Below are positions 46,622-57,037 of a DNA stretch of 64,000 nucleotides, piece by piece. Every line of letters starts with the position of its first letter. Position 1 is the stretch's first letter. A program made the position numbers and the translations under genes. Source of the stretch: Bizionia myxarmorum (lineage in GTDB: Bacteria; Bacteroidota; Bacteroidia; Flavobacteriales; Flavobacteriaceae); NCBI RefSeq assembly GCF_008086205.1, contig NZ_VSKK01000006.1:1-64000 (forward strand). Reading direction: 5' to 3'. The notes below the pieces were generated by a model. That model was not told where the DNA came from. It saw nothing but the letters and a program-made list of their open reading frames with translations, and ran no database searches.

Positions 46622-49063
46622 TTTAGAGGAAAAATTTGTTCAAGGTATTGTAGGCTTTTCGCTCAAGAATAGCATTATTGTATTTTTCCTGACCGCATTA
46701 TTATTTATTGCAGGAATTATAAGTTATATACACACACCCATTGAAGCTTTTCCAGATGTAACAAACACACGGGCCCGTATTATTACCCAATGGCCCAGTA
46801 GAAGTGCCGAAGAAGTTGAGAAATTCGTGACACTTCCGTTAATGAAGCAGATGAATACCATCCCCAAAAAAGCGGAAGTACGTTCTATTTCTTTATTCGG
46901 CTTATCGGCAGTAACGGTCATTTTTGAAGATGATGTAGACGATTTTTATGCGCAGCAATATCCGTCTAATAGATTACAAGGAATCGATTCTCCAGAGGGT
47001 GCCGAAGCAAGTATAGATCCGCCGTATGGCGCCACTCGTGAGATATTTAGGTATGATAAAAAGTAAACGACCTATAAAAGAGATAGCTTCTATACAACAT
47101 TGGGTTATACAGCGTGAACTTGTTTCTGTGCCTGGTGTTGCCGATGTAGTGAGTCCTCGAATGAACCCTCGTTATTGTGGAAACCGTCTTTGTCGCCATG
47201 CACCATAAAGCCCAAAAAGTTGGCATGGAGAAGTTTAATAAAATGAGTAAACTTGGTATTAAAAAAAAGAGTGCTGGTAGTGTAGCAACGTATATCGTTT
47301 TTGCTCAAATTATTTTAATTGTGGCGCTATTTCCTATTTTTTCATTCCAGAAAGTAGAAGGTAAAATGTTTACACCTTTAGCATTTACATTGGGTTATGC
47401 CCTGGTAGGATCATTAATTTTAAGTATCACTTTTGTTCCTGCTATTTGTAAAGTGTTATTGAAAAAGAATATTGTTGAACGCGAGAATAAAATATCACGC
47501 TTCTTTACTGAAAATTTATTTAACTTATTTCAATGGAGTAACCGCAGACGTAAGGCAACCATTATCACTTTTATAGCTTTAATTATTGGTTGTAGCGTTT
47601 CTTTTATGTTTTATGGATCCGAGTTTATACCTAAATTAAATGAAGGTGCCTTATATGTTAGAGCTACTTTACCTAATAGTGTTAATTTAGATGAATCGAC
47701 AAAATTAGCTAAAGAGATGAAAGCGAAACTTCGAAAATTTAAAGAGGTGAAGTTTGTGCTAAATCAAGTAGGTAGACCAAATGATGGTACAGATCCAACA
47801 GGATTTTTTAATATAGAATTTCATATTCAATTGTTTCCAGATGGCGAATGGGACAGAGATATTGATAAAGAAGGGTTGATAGAAGAAATGCGTGCCGAAT
47901 TAAATTCTTATCCCGGCGTGGTGTTTGGTTTTAGTCAGCCCATCCAAGATAATGTAGAAGAATATGTTGCGGGTGTAAAGAGTTCGCTAGTTGTTAAGAT
48001 TTTTGGTTATGATTTATTTGAACTAGAAAAATATGCAGACCAAGTAGCCAATAGTATTAGAGATGTAGAAGGCATTCAAAATTTAAACGTCTATAGAAAC
48101 ATTGGTTTACCTGAATTACGTATTAAACTCGACGAGAAAAAAATGGGTAAATACGGTGTTGCTATGGCAGATGCTCAAGCTGTTGTAGAAATGGCCATTG
48201 GTGGTAGAGCAGCAACTACTTTTTATGAAGAAGAACGTCTGTTTGATGTGCGTATCCGTTTTGAAAAAGACTATAGAGACGACCAGAATAAAATTGGTGA
48301 AATTTTAATACCAACTATGGCCGGTAAAAAAATACCTTTACGAGAAATTGCAGATATCGACTTTTTAACGGGGCCTACCTTTATTTATAGAGAAAATAGC
48401 AGTCGTTATATTGCAGATGGATTTAGCATTGAAGGACGCGATTTAGGAAGTACCATTGCAGAAGCGAAAGCAAATGTATAACGCGATGTAAAATTACCTA
48501 AAGCCAATAAAATGACATGGGCTGGAGAATTTGAAAGTAAAGAAAGAGCTGGTAAGCAATTAGCAACCATTGTCCCTACCGTACTTTTACTTATCCTGTT
48601 ATTATTATATTTTAATTTTGGAAATAAAAAAGATACGTTGATTGCTGCTGCTGCTATTCCTTTTGCTTTTGTAGGTGGTTTTTTATCTTTAGTGATTACG
48701 CAAACAGTCTTTGGAATTTCAGCAGGAATTGGCTTTATTATTCTGTTTGGAGTTAACACGATTAATAGTATTATATTAATTGCCGTTATGAAAGAGAATA
48801 TGAGGATTATGCATATAAAAAATGCTATCTCTCAAGGTGTAAAAAGCAGAATTAGACCTATTGTTATGATTGCTTTAATGGGCTCTATGGGATTATTACC
48901 TGCGGCTATGTCTTCGGGAATGGAATCTGAAATTCAGAAACCATTGGCCATTATGATTGTAGGGGGATTAATATTTTGTATGATATTATCTTTTACTGTG
49001 CTACCTCAACTGTTTTATTTAGCATATAAAAACAAAGAAAGTAAACATGAAGTTAAAGATTGA
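46593..49063 (+). pseudogene. CusA/CzcA-type RND metal pump, deleted and frameshifted
   Basis: The first frame (46593-47066) has IEAFPDVTNTRARIITQWPS and KKAEVRSISLFGLSAVTVIF. It shifts near 47055 into MIKSKRPIKEIASIQHWVIQ and SVPGVADVVS. At about 47150-47175 the sequence jumps to IVETVFVAMHHKAQKVGMEK, which in intact pumps lies roughly 230 residues further on. The removed part includes the transmembrane proton-relay region. A TAA at 48479-48481 breaks the remainder (AEAKANV stop RDVKLPKANKMTWAGEFE). The last part (48482-49063) carries the C-terminal helices (GLLPAAMSSGMESEIQKPLA). It cannot work. Confidence 0.92.
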
Positions 49064-50021
49064 TAAATTTGTCCTATGTATTATTGGGACTATTTTAATA
49101 GCTTATTTTTTCCCGCAATGGGGAGCACAAGAAAGTAAAATTCCTATCGACACGATTAGTGCGATAGGAATTTCGCTTATCTTCTTTTTCTACGGATTAA
49201 AATTAAATCCGACACAGTTAAAAGCAGGACTTAAAAATTGGAAATTACATCTTTTAGTACAAAGTGCTACTTTTTTAATGTTTCCGTTATTGGTTTTATT
49301 GTTTAGACCATTAATTCAGAATGAAGAACAAGAAACCATTTGGTTGGCTTTCTTTTTCTTGGCAGCATTACCCTCTACAGTATCATCGTCTGTTGTTATG
49401 GTATCTATGGCAAAAGGAAATATACCTGCAGCTATTTTTAATGCAAGTATTTCTGGAATTATAGGAATTGCAATTACACCACTTTGGATGGGCTTGTTTG
49501 TAAATGATGCGCAGACCGATTTTGATTTTACAGATATCTACCTAAAATTGATTGTTCAAATTATTTTACCTGTAGTTTTAGGCCTCTTATTACAACGTTT
49601 TTTAGGGAAGTTTGCTCACAAACATAGTAGTAAATTAACACTGTTTGATAAGTCTATTATCTTATTAATTATCTATAAGAGCTTCGCAGAATCTTTTAAT
49701 GAACATATTTTTACTGCCGTTTCTCTTTTAGATTTAGGTGCCATTTTTATAGGAGTCATCGTATTGTTTGGCATTGCTTTTTTGCTAACAGGTTTTATTT
49801 CTAGAAAATTAAAGCTTAATAATGAAGATCAGATAACTGCGCAATTTTGTGGAACTAAAAAATCATTAGTTCACGGAACCGTTTTTTCCAAAATACTATT
49901 TGGAAATATGGCGTCTATTGGGATTATATTATTGCCAATTATGTTATTTCATGCCACACAAATATTAATAATCAGCATTATAGCTTCTAAGAAAGGTAGA
50001 GAGAAAGTTCTGGAAAGTTAA
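49047..50021 (+). CDS. SBF-like bile acid:sodium symporter family transporter
   Basis: The 324-residue protein has about ten helices and the SBF-like (YfeH/PF13593-type) features ISLIFFFYGLKLNPTQLKAG, LAALPSTVSSSVVMVSMAKG and QFCGTKKSLVHGTVFSKILF. The family transports organic anions with sodium; the bacterial substrates are not known. It begins inside the last codons of the broken pump (17-bp overlap), so it was probably co-transcribed with the efflux locus. It is intact. Confidence 0.88.
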   Translation: MKLKIDKFVLCIIGTILIAYFFPQWGAQESKIPIDTISAIGISLIFFFYGLKLNPTQLKAGLKNWKLHLLVQSATFLMFPLLVLLFRPLIQNEEQETIWLAFFFLAALPSTVSSSVVMVSMAKGNIPAAIFNASISGIIGIAITPLWMGLFVNDAQTDFDFTDIYLKLIVQIILPVVLGLLLQRFLGKFAHKHSSKLTLFDKSIILLIIYKSFAESFNEHIFTAVSLLDLGAIFIGVIVLFGIAFLLTGFISRKLKLNNEDQITAQFCGTKKSLVHGTVFSKILFGNMASIGIILLPIMLFHATQILIISIIASKKGREKVLES

Positions 50022-50147
50022 ATTTGATTAGTATGCTAATTTTGAGAAAACACGCTTAAATGATATTTGCTTTAATCCTACCATTTTCACGAATTTAAAT
50101 CAGTCTAATGGACTTCAAAATGAATTTCCTTTATTTAAATTCATACC

Positions 50148-50640
50148 ATGCCTACTTATCAACTATCGGATACTTATTTTAAAGAAATTTTAAGTGCTGT
50201 TGAAGTATTACCTGATGAACAAGAAGTTATAAAATAAATAATTTTAAAATTGAAAGATCCAAACTTTTGATGTTACTATATAAGGTAAAAAGATTTTCTC
50301 AAAACAATCACGGCATTGTATCGATGAATCGACTATCTCTAAATTTAAGCAAGTCATACTTTCGAATTATAATCATTTTTTATCGGTAAAAGAATATACT
50401 TCAAAATTGCACATAAGTTCAATATATTTAACGAAATGTGTTAAAAAAGCAATAGGGAAGGGTGCACAAAAAAATTAATTATAAATTATAAATTTTATAT
50501 GCAAACAGATTGTTACATCAATTGGATAAATCTATAGGAGAAGTCTCTTATTCTTTAGGTTTTAATGAAATTGCTAATTTTTTTCAGTTTTTTTAACGTA
50601 ATATAGGAATAACAGCGACTCAATTTCGGAAGAGTAATTG
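50148..50640 (+). pseudogene. Decayed AraC-type regulator
   Basis: A stub MPTYQLSDTYFKEILSAVEV at 50148 is followed after stops by SKFKQVILSNYNHFLSVKEY and TSKLHISSIYLTKCVKKAIG (first HTH helix). After another frame change comes LHQLDKSIGEVSYSLGFNEI (second HTH), a TAA, and RNIGITATQFRKSN. The order and motifs are those of an AraC C-terminal domain with multiple stops and indels. The region 50022-50147 before it holds nothing recognisable. Confidence 0.75.
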
Positions 50641-50708
50641 TTTAGGTATTATAAAGGTAGTGACATATAAAATATCAAATGAAAATAAAAGTTTTTTGTT
50701 ATTTTGAA

Positions 50709-51083
50709 TTAATCCCATTTATTCGTTGTAGAAAATGCATATTGCCCTGCACCAGTGAAAAAGAGCACGAAAGCACCAAACACAAATAATAGAATTAATT
50801 CAATGTCAAGACCTTCGGATTTTTATAATGCGAAAATGTTCTCTGAATGTGCCAAAAACATTGTGGTTATCATTTCAAAGAAAAAAACTTCAGAAGCCAA
50901 GCGTATTCTCAAACCTATTAAAATAAGTAATGCTGCATTTAATTCGGTCATATAAACACCGTACGCTATCATTTCCGGTAATCCCGATTAAGTTGGCATA
51001 TTTTTGATTCTTTCTAGATTACTTAATTTAGCGACACCTTTAAATAGCATCAGTGCTGCGATTGTTATTCTTAAGAGAAACAA
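50709..51083 (-). pseudogene. DoxX family protein with two nonsense codons
   Basis: The minus-strand frame reads LGLFLLRITIAALMLFKGVA, KLSNLERIKNMPT, a TAA, SGLPEMIAYGVYMTELNAAL, ..., NIFAL, a second TAA, then KSEGLDIELILLFVFGAFVL and FFTGAGQYAFSTTNKWD. This is a DoxX four-helix protein. No ATG remains; the expected start would lie at the very end of the antiporter gene. It is a second DoxX locus in this window. Confidence 0.8.
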
Positions 51084-51093
51084 TCCTAAATCG

Positions 51094-52563
51094 TTATATC
51101 TTCTTGTTTTTTAGCGTTTTATAAACTGCATCAAAAATTTTAGATTGATCGGCAAGGACAATTAGCGTATCATTTGCTTCAATTTTTGTTAAGCCGTTTG
51201 GAATAATATAGCTATTATCCCTTTTAATCATTGCTATAATGGCGTTTTTTGGAAAGCTTAATTCTACGATTTTCTTATCCACCGCATAGCAATTTGATGT
51301 TATCAGGAGTTCTTTCATTTTGGCTTTTGGATGTTCAGCCAGTAGCAAATCGGTTGCATTCAATTTCTTTTGTGTTTCAGGCAATCCGACTTTTAACCAT
51401 TTTGCAACAATGGAGAGTGTCGTTCCTTGTATCAAAATTGAAGTTACCGAAATAAAAAACACAATGTTAAAAATCATATTTGCTTTTTCAATTCCTGCTA
51501 AAAGCGGATATGTAGCAAACACAATTGGAACAGCACCACGCAATCCAACCCAAGAGATGTAAAACCGTCTTTTTAGTTTCATTTTGAAAAACATAAGACT
51601 TATAAATACTCCAATGGGTCGTGCCACCAATATAAGGAATACTGAAATTAGCAGGCCAATGCCCATGTAAGGAACGATTTGTGAAGGAAAAACAAGCAAG
51701 CCTAACGTTAGGAAAAGTACAATTTGCATGAGCCATGCCAAACCATCAAACATTTTCATAATGGTCTTTTTATGTATGAGTTCTTGGTTTCCTAAATATA
51801 CCGCACAAATGTAAATGGAAAGAAATCCATTACCACCTACAAAATCGGTGGCAGAAAACGTTATAAACATTAAGGCTATCACTAAAACAGGATAAAGTCC
51901 TTCAAAGTCCAGTTTAATTTTGTTGATGATATATTTGCTCAATACTCCAAAGCCAATTCCCAAAATACCACCCAAAACCATTTGTTGAAAAAACAAGGGG
52001 ATTATAGAAATAAAACTTTGATCTTGATTGATTACCAGAGTTAAAAAGGCAATGGTCAGCACATACGCCATTGGGTCGTTACTTCCGCTTTCCATCTCTA
52101 AAGTGGGTCTTAAATTGGTTTTTAAAGCCAGACTTTTTGAGCGTAAAATTGAAAATACAGCAGCCGCATCTGTGGAGGATACAATAGAACCCAGTAACAA
52201 ACTTTCATAAATAGTAAAATCAGTAATAAACCATACAAAGGTTCCAAGAGAAACCGCTGTCAATAAAACGCCTAATGTTGATAAAGCAATGCCTTCGCGA
52301 AGAATGGGTTTAACGGCTTTCCAATTGGTGTCAAGTCCACCTGAAAATAAAATAAAATTTAAAGAAACAATGCCAATGAATTGCGCAAGTTGAGGATCAT
52401 CAAAACGGATTCCTCCGATACCATCAGAACCTGCCAGCATTCCAATTCCCAAGAATAATAATAAGGTTGGAACACCAAATTTGTATGAGGTTTTACCTGC
52501 AAAAACACTAACAAGAAGTAATAAAGAACCGACTAGTAGTATATTTTCAATGGTTAAATTCAC
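51094..52563 (-). CDS. Potassium/proton antiporter (NhaP2/CvrA-like, CPA1)
   Basis: The 489-residue protein has twelve or so helices with the CPA1 features GVPTLLLFLGIGMLAGSDGI, SIVSSTDAAAVFSILRSKSL (ion-binding Asp) and LEMESGSNDPMAYVLTI. The C-terminal cytoplasmic TrkA_C/RCK-C domain (about residues 400-485; VDKKIVELSFPKNAIIAMIK, ANDTLIVLADQSKIFDAVYK) indicates nucleotide-regulated K+/H+ exchange. It is intact and monocistronic, with dead genes on both sides. Confidence 0.92.
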   Translation of the reverse strand: MNLTIENILLVGSLLLLVSVFAGKTSYKFGVPTLLLFLGIGMLAGSDGIGGIRFDDPQLAQFIGIVSLNFILFSGGLDTNWKAVKPILREGIALSTLGVLLTAVSLGTFVWFITDFTIYESLLLGSIVSSTDAAAVFSILRSKSLALKTNLRPTLEMESGSNDPMAYVLTIAFLTLVINQDQSFISIIPLFFQQMVLGGILGIGFGVLSKYIINKIKLDFEGLYPVLVIALMFITFSATDFVGGNGFLSIYICAVYLGNQELIHKKTIMKMFDGLAWLMQIVLFLTLGLLVFPSQIVPYMGIGLLISVFLILVARPIGVFISLMFFKMKLKRRFYISWVGLRGAVPIVFATYPLLAGIEKANMIFNIVFFISVTSILIQGTTLSIVAKWLKVGLPETQKKLNATDLLLAEHPKAKMKELLITSNCYAVDKKIVELSFPKNAIIAMIKRDNSYIIPNGLTKIEANDTLIVLADQSKIFDAVYKTLKNKKI

Positions 52564-52967
52564 TCTATTTACGTTTAGATTTTATGTTGCGAAGATACTA
52601 TGATAGATATAAAAAGTCGATATAATTGTGATCTAGTTTTTTGGTTTAATAAATTTTATTTTGACTTGGATTCGAACTGTTTCATGAGTATTAATTGGAT
52701 TTTTGATTTTTAATGTACGCCTTTTATAATCTTATACTGCTCAAACGACTCATTGATACAGCGAACATCCAAATCTGATTGCTAATTAGAATATTTTAAG
52801 TGCGCAAGCAATAACAAGCCTTTTATGAAGTCATGCTTATTATTTATTATATAGTAACGGACTTCTGCAATAATCTAAAGACAGAATAGTACATGCGATT
52901 CGTTTTTATTTACTCGGTGTTCAGGTCTGATAAATGAATCAGGCCATTTTACCTTGGTTATGGTTCT
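52564..52967. other. Intergenic stretch before an IS remnant
   Basis: About 400 bp without a gene or recognisable element. The left border of the IS fragment is at about 52968. Confidence 0.4.
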
Positions 52968-53484
52968 GGAACCTTAAAAAAGGAATATCGCGGCACAGCG
53001 CATCAATGTAAGGACTGCTCAATAAAGTTGCGCTGTTTGGGTAAAACTGCCAAAGAGAAAAAGTTTTCTGTCACCTATTACAAAGCAGAATATGAACGTA
53101 ATATAAAACGTGTAAATAGTACGCAAGGCAGCTATAAGAAAGGCAAACGGCAAAGTATGGTAGAACCCGTTTTTGGAACCTTAACCCAATTTATGGGTTT
53201 AAGGAAAATAAATACCATAGGAATAAACCAGACAAACAAGGTCATGTATTTAGCAGCCATAGCATACAATCTTAAAAAACACTTGAAATTCACACAGAAA
53301 CTATCTAAAACCAAGGCAAAAGCACTTGTCCTGATATTTTCTAAAATAAATGGACTCCAAAACGGAATAATCTTCAATTTCCACCAACCAAAATTTAATT
53401 AAATGGCAGTTGAAGAAAATTAAAAAAGCCCTAAAAAAGGGCTTAATTGTGTTTTGGTCATAAATTTTTAGAGCGTTGTGAAAC
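52968..53484 (+). mobile_element. IS1182-like remnant, transposase C-terminal part and right end
   Basis: Matches 60963-61480 of the near-complete element with scattered base changes. The frame from about 53028 to 53402 encodes the last 124 transposase residues (RQSMVEPVFGTLTQFMGLRK, KINTIGINQTNKVMYLAAIA). The downstream hairpin AAGCCCT/AGGGCTT and the right terminal repeat (GTTGTGAAAC, one change from GTTGTGCAAC) are present. The left two thirds of the element are missing. Confidence 0.9.
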
Positions 53485-53626
53485 GGTTACCTTTATTACC
53501 ACCAGTATTTTCATTTCTTTTCTAATTTCTTTAATTCGGTATTTGTTGTTGGAAGATCTCCATTCTTATTTATACCGCTACAATTACATCAGTTCCATCA
53601 ATCGGCTTACGAGTATCATCACTATT

Positions 53627-55549
53627 TTAAAGTGCATTGGCTGCATCATATCCAGTTTTGATAGCATGCGAAATATTGGAAACCTTTGAACAGTCACCTA
53701 CTTTAACAACCGAAATGCCGTGGTCGCTCAAAGCTGTCGTATCGAATTTCTCGGGATGCGAGCCACTCGCCATCACAACATAGTCGCACGGAATTTTTAC
53801 AACCTTACCATTCGGTTCTTCGCAGATTAATTCACCCACCGTAATGTTAGTCACTTTGTGTTCTGTAAACTGCGCCACCCCATGCTTGTTAAATAGTTCG
53901 AGCATTGTAGGTAAAACGGTGGGGCCGATCTCGCCTGCAATCTTGTCGCGCATTTCCACTATAGATACTTTACAGCCTTGCTCGGCAAGGTATTCAGCCG
54001 TCTCACAGCCTACCATACCGCCTCCTATAACTGCCACACGGCCAGACACGTTTTGCTCGTCTGCGAGCACCTTCCAGGCATCACACACATTAGGACCATT
54101 CACGCCTGAGATTGGGGGAATAAAATTTGTTGCGCCTACCGCTACAATCACAGCTTCGGGTGCCATTGCCAGAATACGCTCGGTGGTTGCCTTTTCACCC
54201 AACCGTAGTACTACGCCATTGGAAAGTATAGCGTGCTCAAGATCTTCCACTGTACGACGTATTTCACTCTTCCTTGGAGGTTTGTCTGCGATGTTCAATT
54301 GCCCACCAAGCTTGGTATCTTTTTCAATTAGCGTTACATGATGGCCTTTAATTGCAGCAACCCGTGCGGCTTCAAGCCCAGCGGGACCGCCTCCGATAAC
54401 CACCACCTTTTTCTTTACGTTTGTCTGAATGATGATACGCGATTCTTCAAAGCCGTTTTCGGCATTAACAACACAAGCAATGAACCCTCCGCTCATTACC
54501 GCATCTACGCATCCTTCGTTGCAGCCAATACAGCGAATAATACTTTTTGCCTTTCCGGCGGCAGCCTTATTTATCCAGTCAGGATCTGCCAAGAGTGCAC
54601 GCCCAATGCCTACCATGTCAACTCTGCCAGCTTCAAGTAATTCTTCCGCCATCTCAGGATCGATGATTCGTCCTGAGGTGCTGACAGGAATAGTGACTGC
54701 TTGCTTAACTGTACCTGCAATGTCCGCAAAGAAACAGTAGGGCTGTACACCCATCGGAGGAATGGTGTCTGCCAAGTTTCCGGTATGATTCGCCTGAGCA
54801 ACATGCAGCATATGTACACCAGCTTCTTCAAGCAACCTGGCGAATTGCGGAGCATCAGTCTCATCTATACCGCCTTTTCCAAGTGTTGGAGTTACTACAG
54901 GTAATTTATATTCGATGATCATTTCTGGCACAGCTTCTCTTAGCGCTTTTACCAACATTAATGCAAATCGGGTTCTGTTTTCTAGGCTGCCTCCAAACTT
55001 GTCAGTTCGATAATTCATTTTCGTGCTGCATAGTGCGCCCACAAGTCTGTCGCCATGCACCTGAATGGCATCAATCCCCGCTTTTTGAGCGCGTACAGCA
55101 CAGGCGCACATCTTTTTAAGAATTTCCATCAAAGCTTCCTCCGTCACTTCGTTAACGAAATTATCCATATCATGGTGTAACCGCGCACGTACTTTGTCCT
55201 GTTCACCATTGGCAAACATTAAGTTGAGGGCATCGACGTCATATTCTGGATGAAAAATTTGTACACCGAGCTTTGCGCCATACGCATGCACACTATCTGC
55301 GAGTAATCGAAAGCTCTCGATCTGGCTATCGTCAAACAGCTTTGGAGTGGGGGCAAAACTTCGGATAGGCGCTACATCGCCTAGAACGATATAACCCACA
55401 CCTCCCTGAGCAAGTCGGGTATAAAAAGCACGACTCTGTGCGCTTATACTTCCGTCTTTAGCTTCATAGCCGGTGGTGAGCGGAGGAAGCAATAGCCGAT
55501 TCTTGAACGTAACGCCACCAATGGTGATCGGTTCTAATATTTTCATCAT
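53627..55549 (-). CDS. Enoate-reductase-like NADH:flavin oxidoreductase (OYE/FAD fusion)
   Basis: The 640-residue protein has the Old Yellow Enzyme barrel over residues 1-330 (PITIGGVTFKNRLLLPPLTT, ALCSTKMNYRTDKFGGSLEN). A [4Fe-4S] motif RCIGCNEGCVDAVMSGGFIAC lies near 338. The FAD/NAD domain has KKVVVIGGGPAGLEAARVAA near 383 and RVAVIGGGMVGCETAEYLAE near 505. This is the architecture of 2-enoate reductase, 2,4-dienoyl-CoA reductase and BaiCD-like enzymes, usually found in anaerobes. Base composition is markedly richer in GC than its neighbours, suggesting recent transfer. It lies next to an IS remnant. Confidence 0.9.
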   Translation of the reverse strand: MMKILEPITIGGVTFKNRLLLPPLTTGYEAKDGSISAQSRAFYTRLAQGGVGYIVLGDVAPIRSFAPTPKLFDDSQIESFRLLADSVHAYGAKLGVQIFHPEYDVDALNLMFANGEQDKVRARLHHDMDNFVNEVTEEALMEILKKMCACAVRAQKAGIDAIQVHGDRLVGALCSTKMNYRTDKFGGSLENRTRFALMLVKALREAVPEMIIEYKLPVVTPTLGKGGIDETDAPQFARLLEEAGVHMLHVAQANHTGNLADTIPPMGVQPYCFFADIAGTVKQAVTIPVSTSGRIIDPEMAEELLEAGRVDMVGIGRALLADPDWINKAAAGKAKSIIRCIGCNEGCVDAVMSGGFIACVVNAENGFEESRIIIQTNVKKKVVVIGGGPAGLEAARVAAIKGHHVTLIEKDTKLGGQLNIADKPPRKSEIRRTVEDLEHAILSNGVVLRLGEKATTERILAMAPEAVIVAVGATNFIPPISGVNGPNVCDAWKVLADEQNVSGRVAVIGGGMVGCETAEYLAEQGCKVSIVEMRDKIAGEIGPTVLPTMLELFNKHGVAQFTEHKVTNITVGELICEEPNGKVVKIPCDYVVMASGSHPEKFDTTALSDHGISVVKVGDCSKVSNISHAIKTGYDAANAL

Positions 55550-55630
55550 GATTTTTTATGTATTTTGTATTAATCATAAAAGTCAAGTAATACGCTGACT
55601 TTTATATAATCATTGAAATGTCGAATTGGG

Positions 55631-56344
55631 TTATTTGATTCTATTGACTTTCCCTAATGTAGATATATCAGTTTTTACGTCTGTGGGGTTGCCGTAGTAA
55701 TTTATGTTGCCTAACCCTTTCATTGTAATATCGATGCTATCTTCAGCATAAACAGACATATTCTCCATGCCTTCGCTAACTACTTTTACCCTTTTAGACT
55801 TAAATTCTGAAGCATTTATTTCTCCTAATCCTACCGAATTAATAGAGGTCCAATTTGAGCTTCCTTTTATTTTAATAGAGCCAATAGATTTAGAGATTAA
55901 GTTAAATTTTTCTACCTGGAAATTGTCTATTATAATTTCTCCAACCCCTTTGTTAGTAATGTTTACTTCGTCACCAATAAAATTATTCTTAATGTGAAGG
56001 GTACCTATACTTTCAAAGTTTACTTTAGTTAGGTGAGGAGAACCTACTTTTATAACAAGTTTCTTTTTACCAGTGAACTTTCGTTTATTTCTCAATTCAA
56101 TAGAAAGTTCTCCTTTGTCATCTGATACTTTTAAGGCTTCAATTAAAATGGAGCTACCCGAAACATTTAAATAGGCACTATCGGATTGTTCATAAATAAC
56201 GTCTCCGATTAGTTCTAAATTCAAATTTGTAAATTCGGAAATATCATAAGTCTTTAAGGTATTCGAATCTGACTTTGACTCATTGCAGGAAACCAGAGAG
56301 AATAGTATAAAGACCGCTGTAATTAAAATAATTGCTTTTTTCAT
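55631..56344 (-). CDS. GIN-domain (DUF2807) lipoprotein
   Basis: The 237-residue protein has a lipoprotein signal (AVFILFSLVSCNES) and a head GIN-domain beta-helix of repeated strands (LKTYDISEFTNLNLELIGDV, LHIKNNFIGDEVNITNKGVG, VKVVSEGMENMSVYAEDSID). Such proteins are common outer-membrane-attached lipoproteins of Bacteroidota with unknown function. It lies 117 bp downstream of a GbsR/MarR-type regulator on the same strand and is probably controlled by it. Confidence 0.85.
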   Translation of the reverse strand: MKKAIILITAVFILFSLVSCNESKSDSNTLKTYDISEFTNLNLELIGDVIYEQSDSAYLNVSGSSILIEALKVSDDKGELSIELRNKRKFTGKKKLVIKVGSPHLTKVNFESIGTLHIKNNFIGDEVNITNKGVGEIIIDNFQVEKFNLISKSIGSIKIKGSSNWTSINSVGLGEINASEFKSKRVKVVSEGMENMSVYAEDSIDITMKGLGNINYYGNPTDVKTDISTLGKVNRIK

Positions 56345-56461
56345 GTTTTGTATTTATTTATTATTAAATATAAAGTATATCTAATGACGATTATTCCACT
56401 TATAGCACATCATGAGTATTATTTAGTTTCGAACTTTTAGAACTAACTTTGGAAAAAAAAA

Positions 56462-56920
56462 TTAAGATTTATTCCATGTATCTATTGTTTTCCTAATTTC
56501 ATTAGATAAATGTGTTTGAAATTCATGCAGTTGTCTTAAGTCATCGTTGAATTCTTTACTATTGGACTTCCCTCTAAATTCTAATACATCTTCCAGAAGC
56601 AGATTGAAGGAGCCCATGCTTTTTTCAAATCCTTTTTTCCAACCATCAACATCTATCATAAAATAGCGTTTCCTATCACCACTGAAGGTTCGGTAAGTAA
56701 GTGTTCCTTCTTTCAAATACATATTCACGGCATTACTAATCGAGCTTTTACCAGCACTTAAAAATCCTACGATGTCATCAAAGCTGCGATAGGGTGGGTC
56801 TGATAATAACAAATAGGCAAATACCCGCCCTTCAATGGGTGTTCTACCATACTTTTCTATGGATACACCTAACTTTTCTACCTTTTCCTTCAGTGCTTTT
56901 ACCTGTGCTTGATCATTCAT
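56462..56920 (-). CDS. GbsR/MarR-type transcriptional regulator
   Basis: The 152-residue protein has a winged helix (YLLLSDPPYRSFDDIVGFLS, AGKSSISNAVNMYLKEGTLT, GDRKRYFMIDVDGWKKGFEK) flanked by helical dimerisation segments (KALKEKVEKLGVSIEKYGRT, DDLRQLHEFQTHLSNEIRKT). This is the GbsR subgroup of MarR-like regulators, common in flavobacteria. Two related inverted motifs upstream of its start are the likely autoregulatory sites. Confidence 0.88.
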   Translation of the reverse strand: MNDQAQVKALKEKVEKLGVSIEKYGRTPIEGRVFAYLLLSDPPYRSFDDIVGFLSAGKSSISNAVNMYLKEGTLTYRTFSGDRKRYFMIDVDGWKKGFEKSMGSFNLLLEDVLEFRGKSNSKEFNDDLRQLHEFQTHLSNEIRKTIDTWNKS

Positions 56921-56931
56921 AATGCAAACCT

Positions 56932-56948
56932 ACTAAAAATTGTTTAGT
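56932..56948. promoter_or_regulatory. Probable GbsR-type operator, site 1
   Basis: ACTAAA-AATTG-TTTAGT, an inverted repeat 11 bp upstream of the regulator start. On the minus strand it shares AACTAAACA(A/G)TT with site 2. Confidence 0.65.
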
Positions 56949-57021
56949 TCTGTAATTTCAGAACCAATAATGTTTTAAACTAACGGGATAATCGGTAATT
57001 TGCTACGCGTAAATGGTCTAT

Positions 57022-57037
57022 AACTAACTGTTTAGTT
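57022..57037. promoter_or_regulatory. Probable GbsR-type operator, site 2
   Basis: AACTAA-CTGT-TTAGTT, an inverted repeat with 6-bp perfect arms, 90 bp from site 1 and carrying the same core. Confidence 0.65.
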
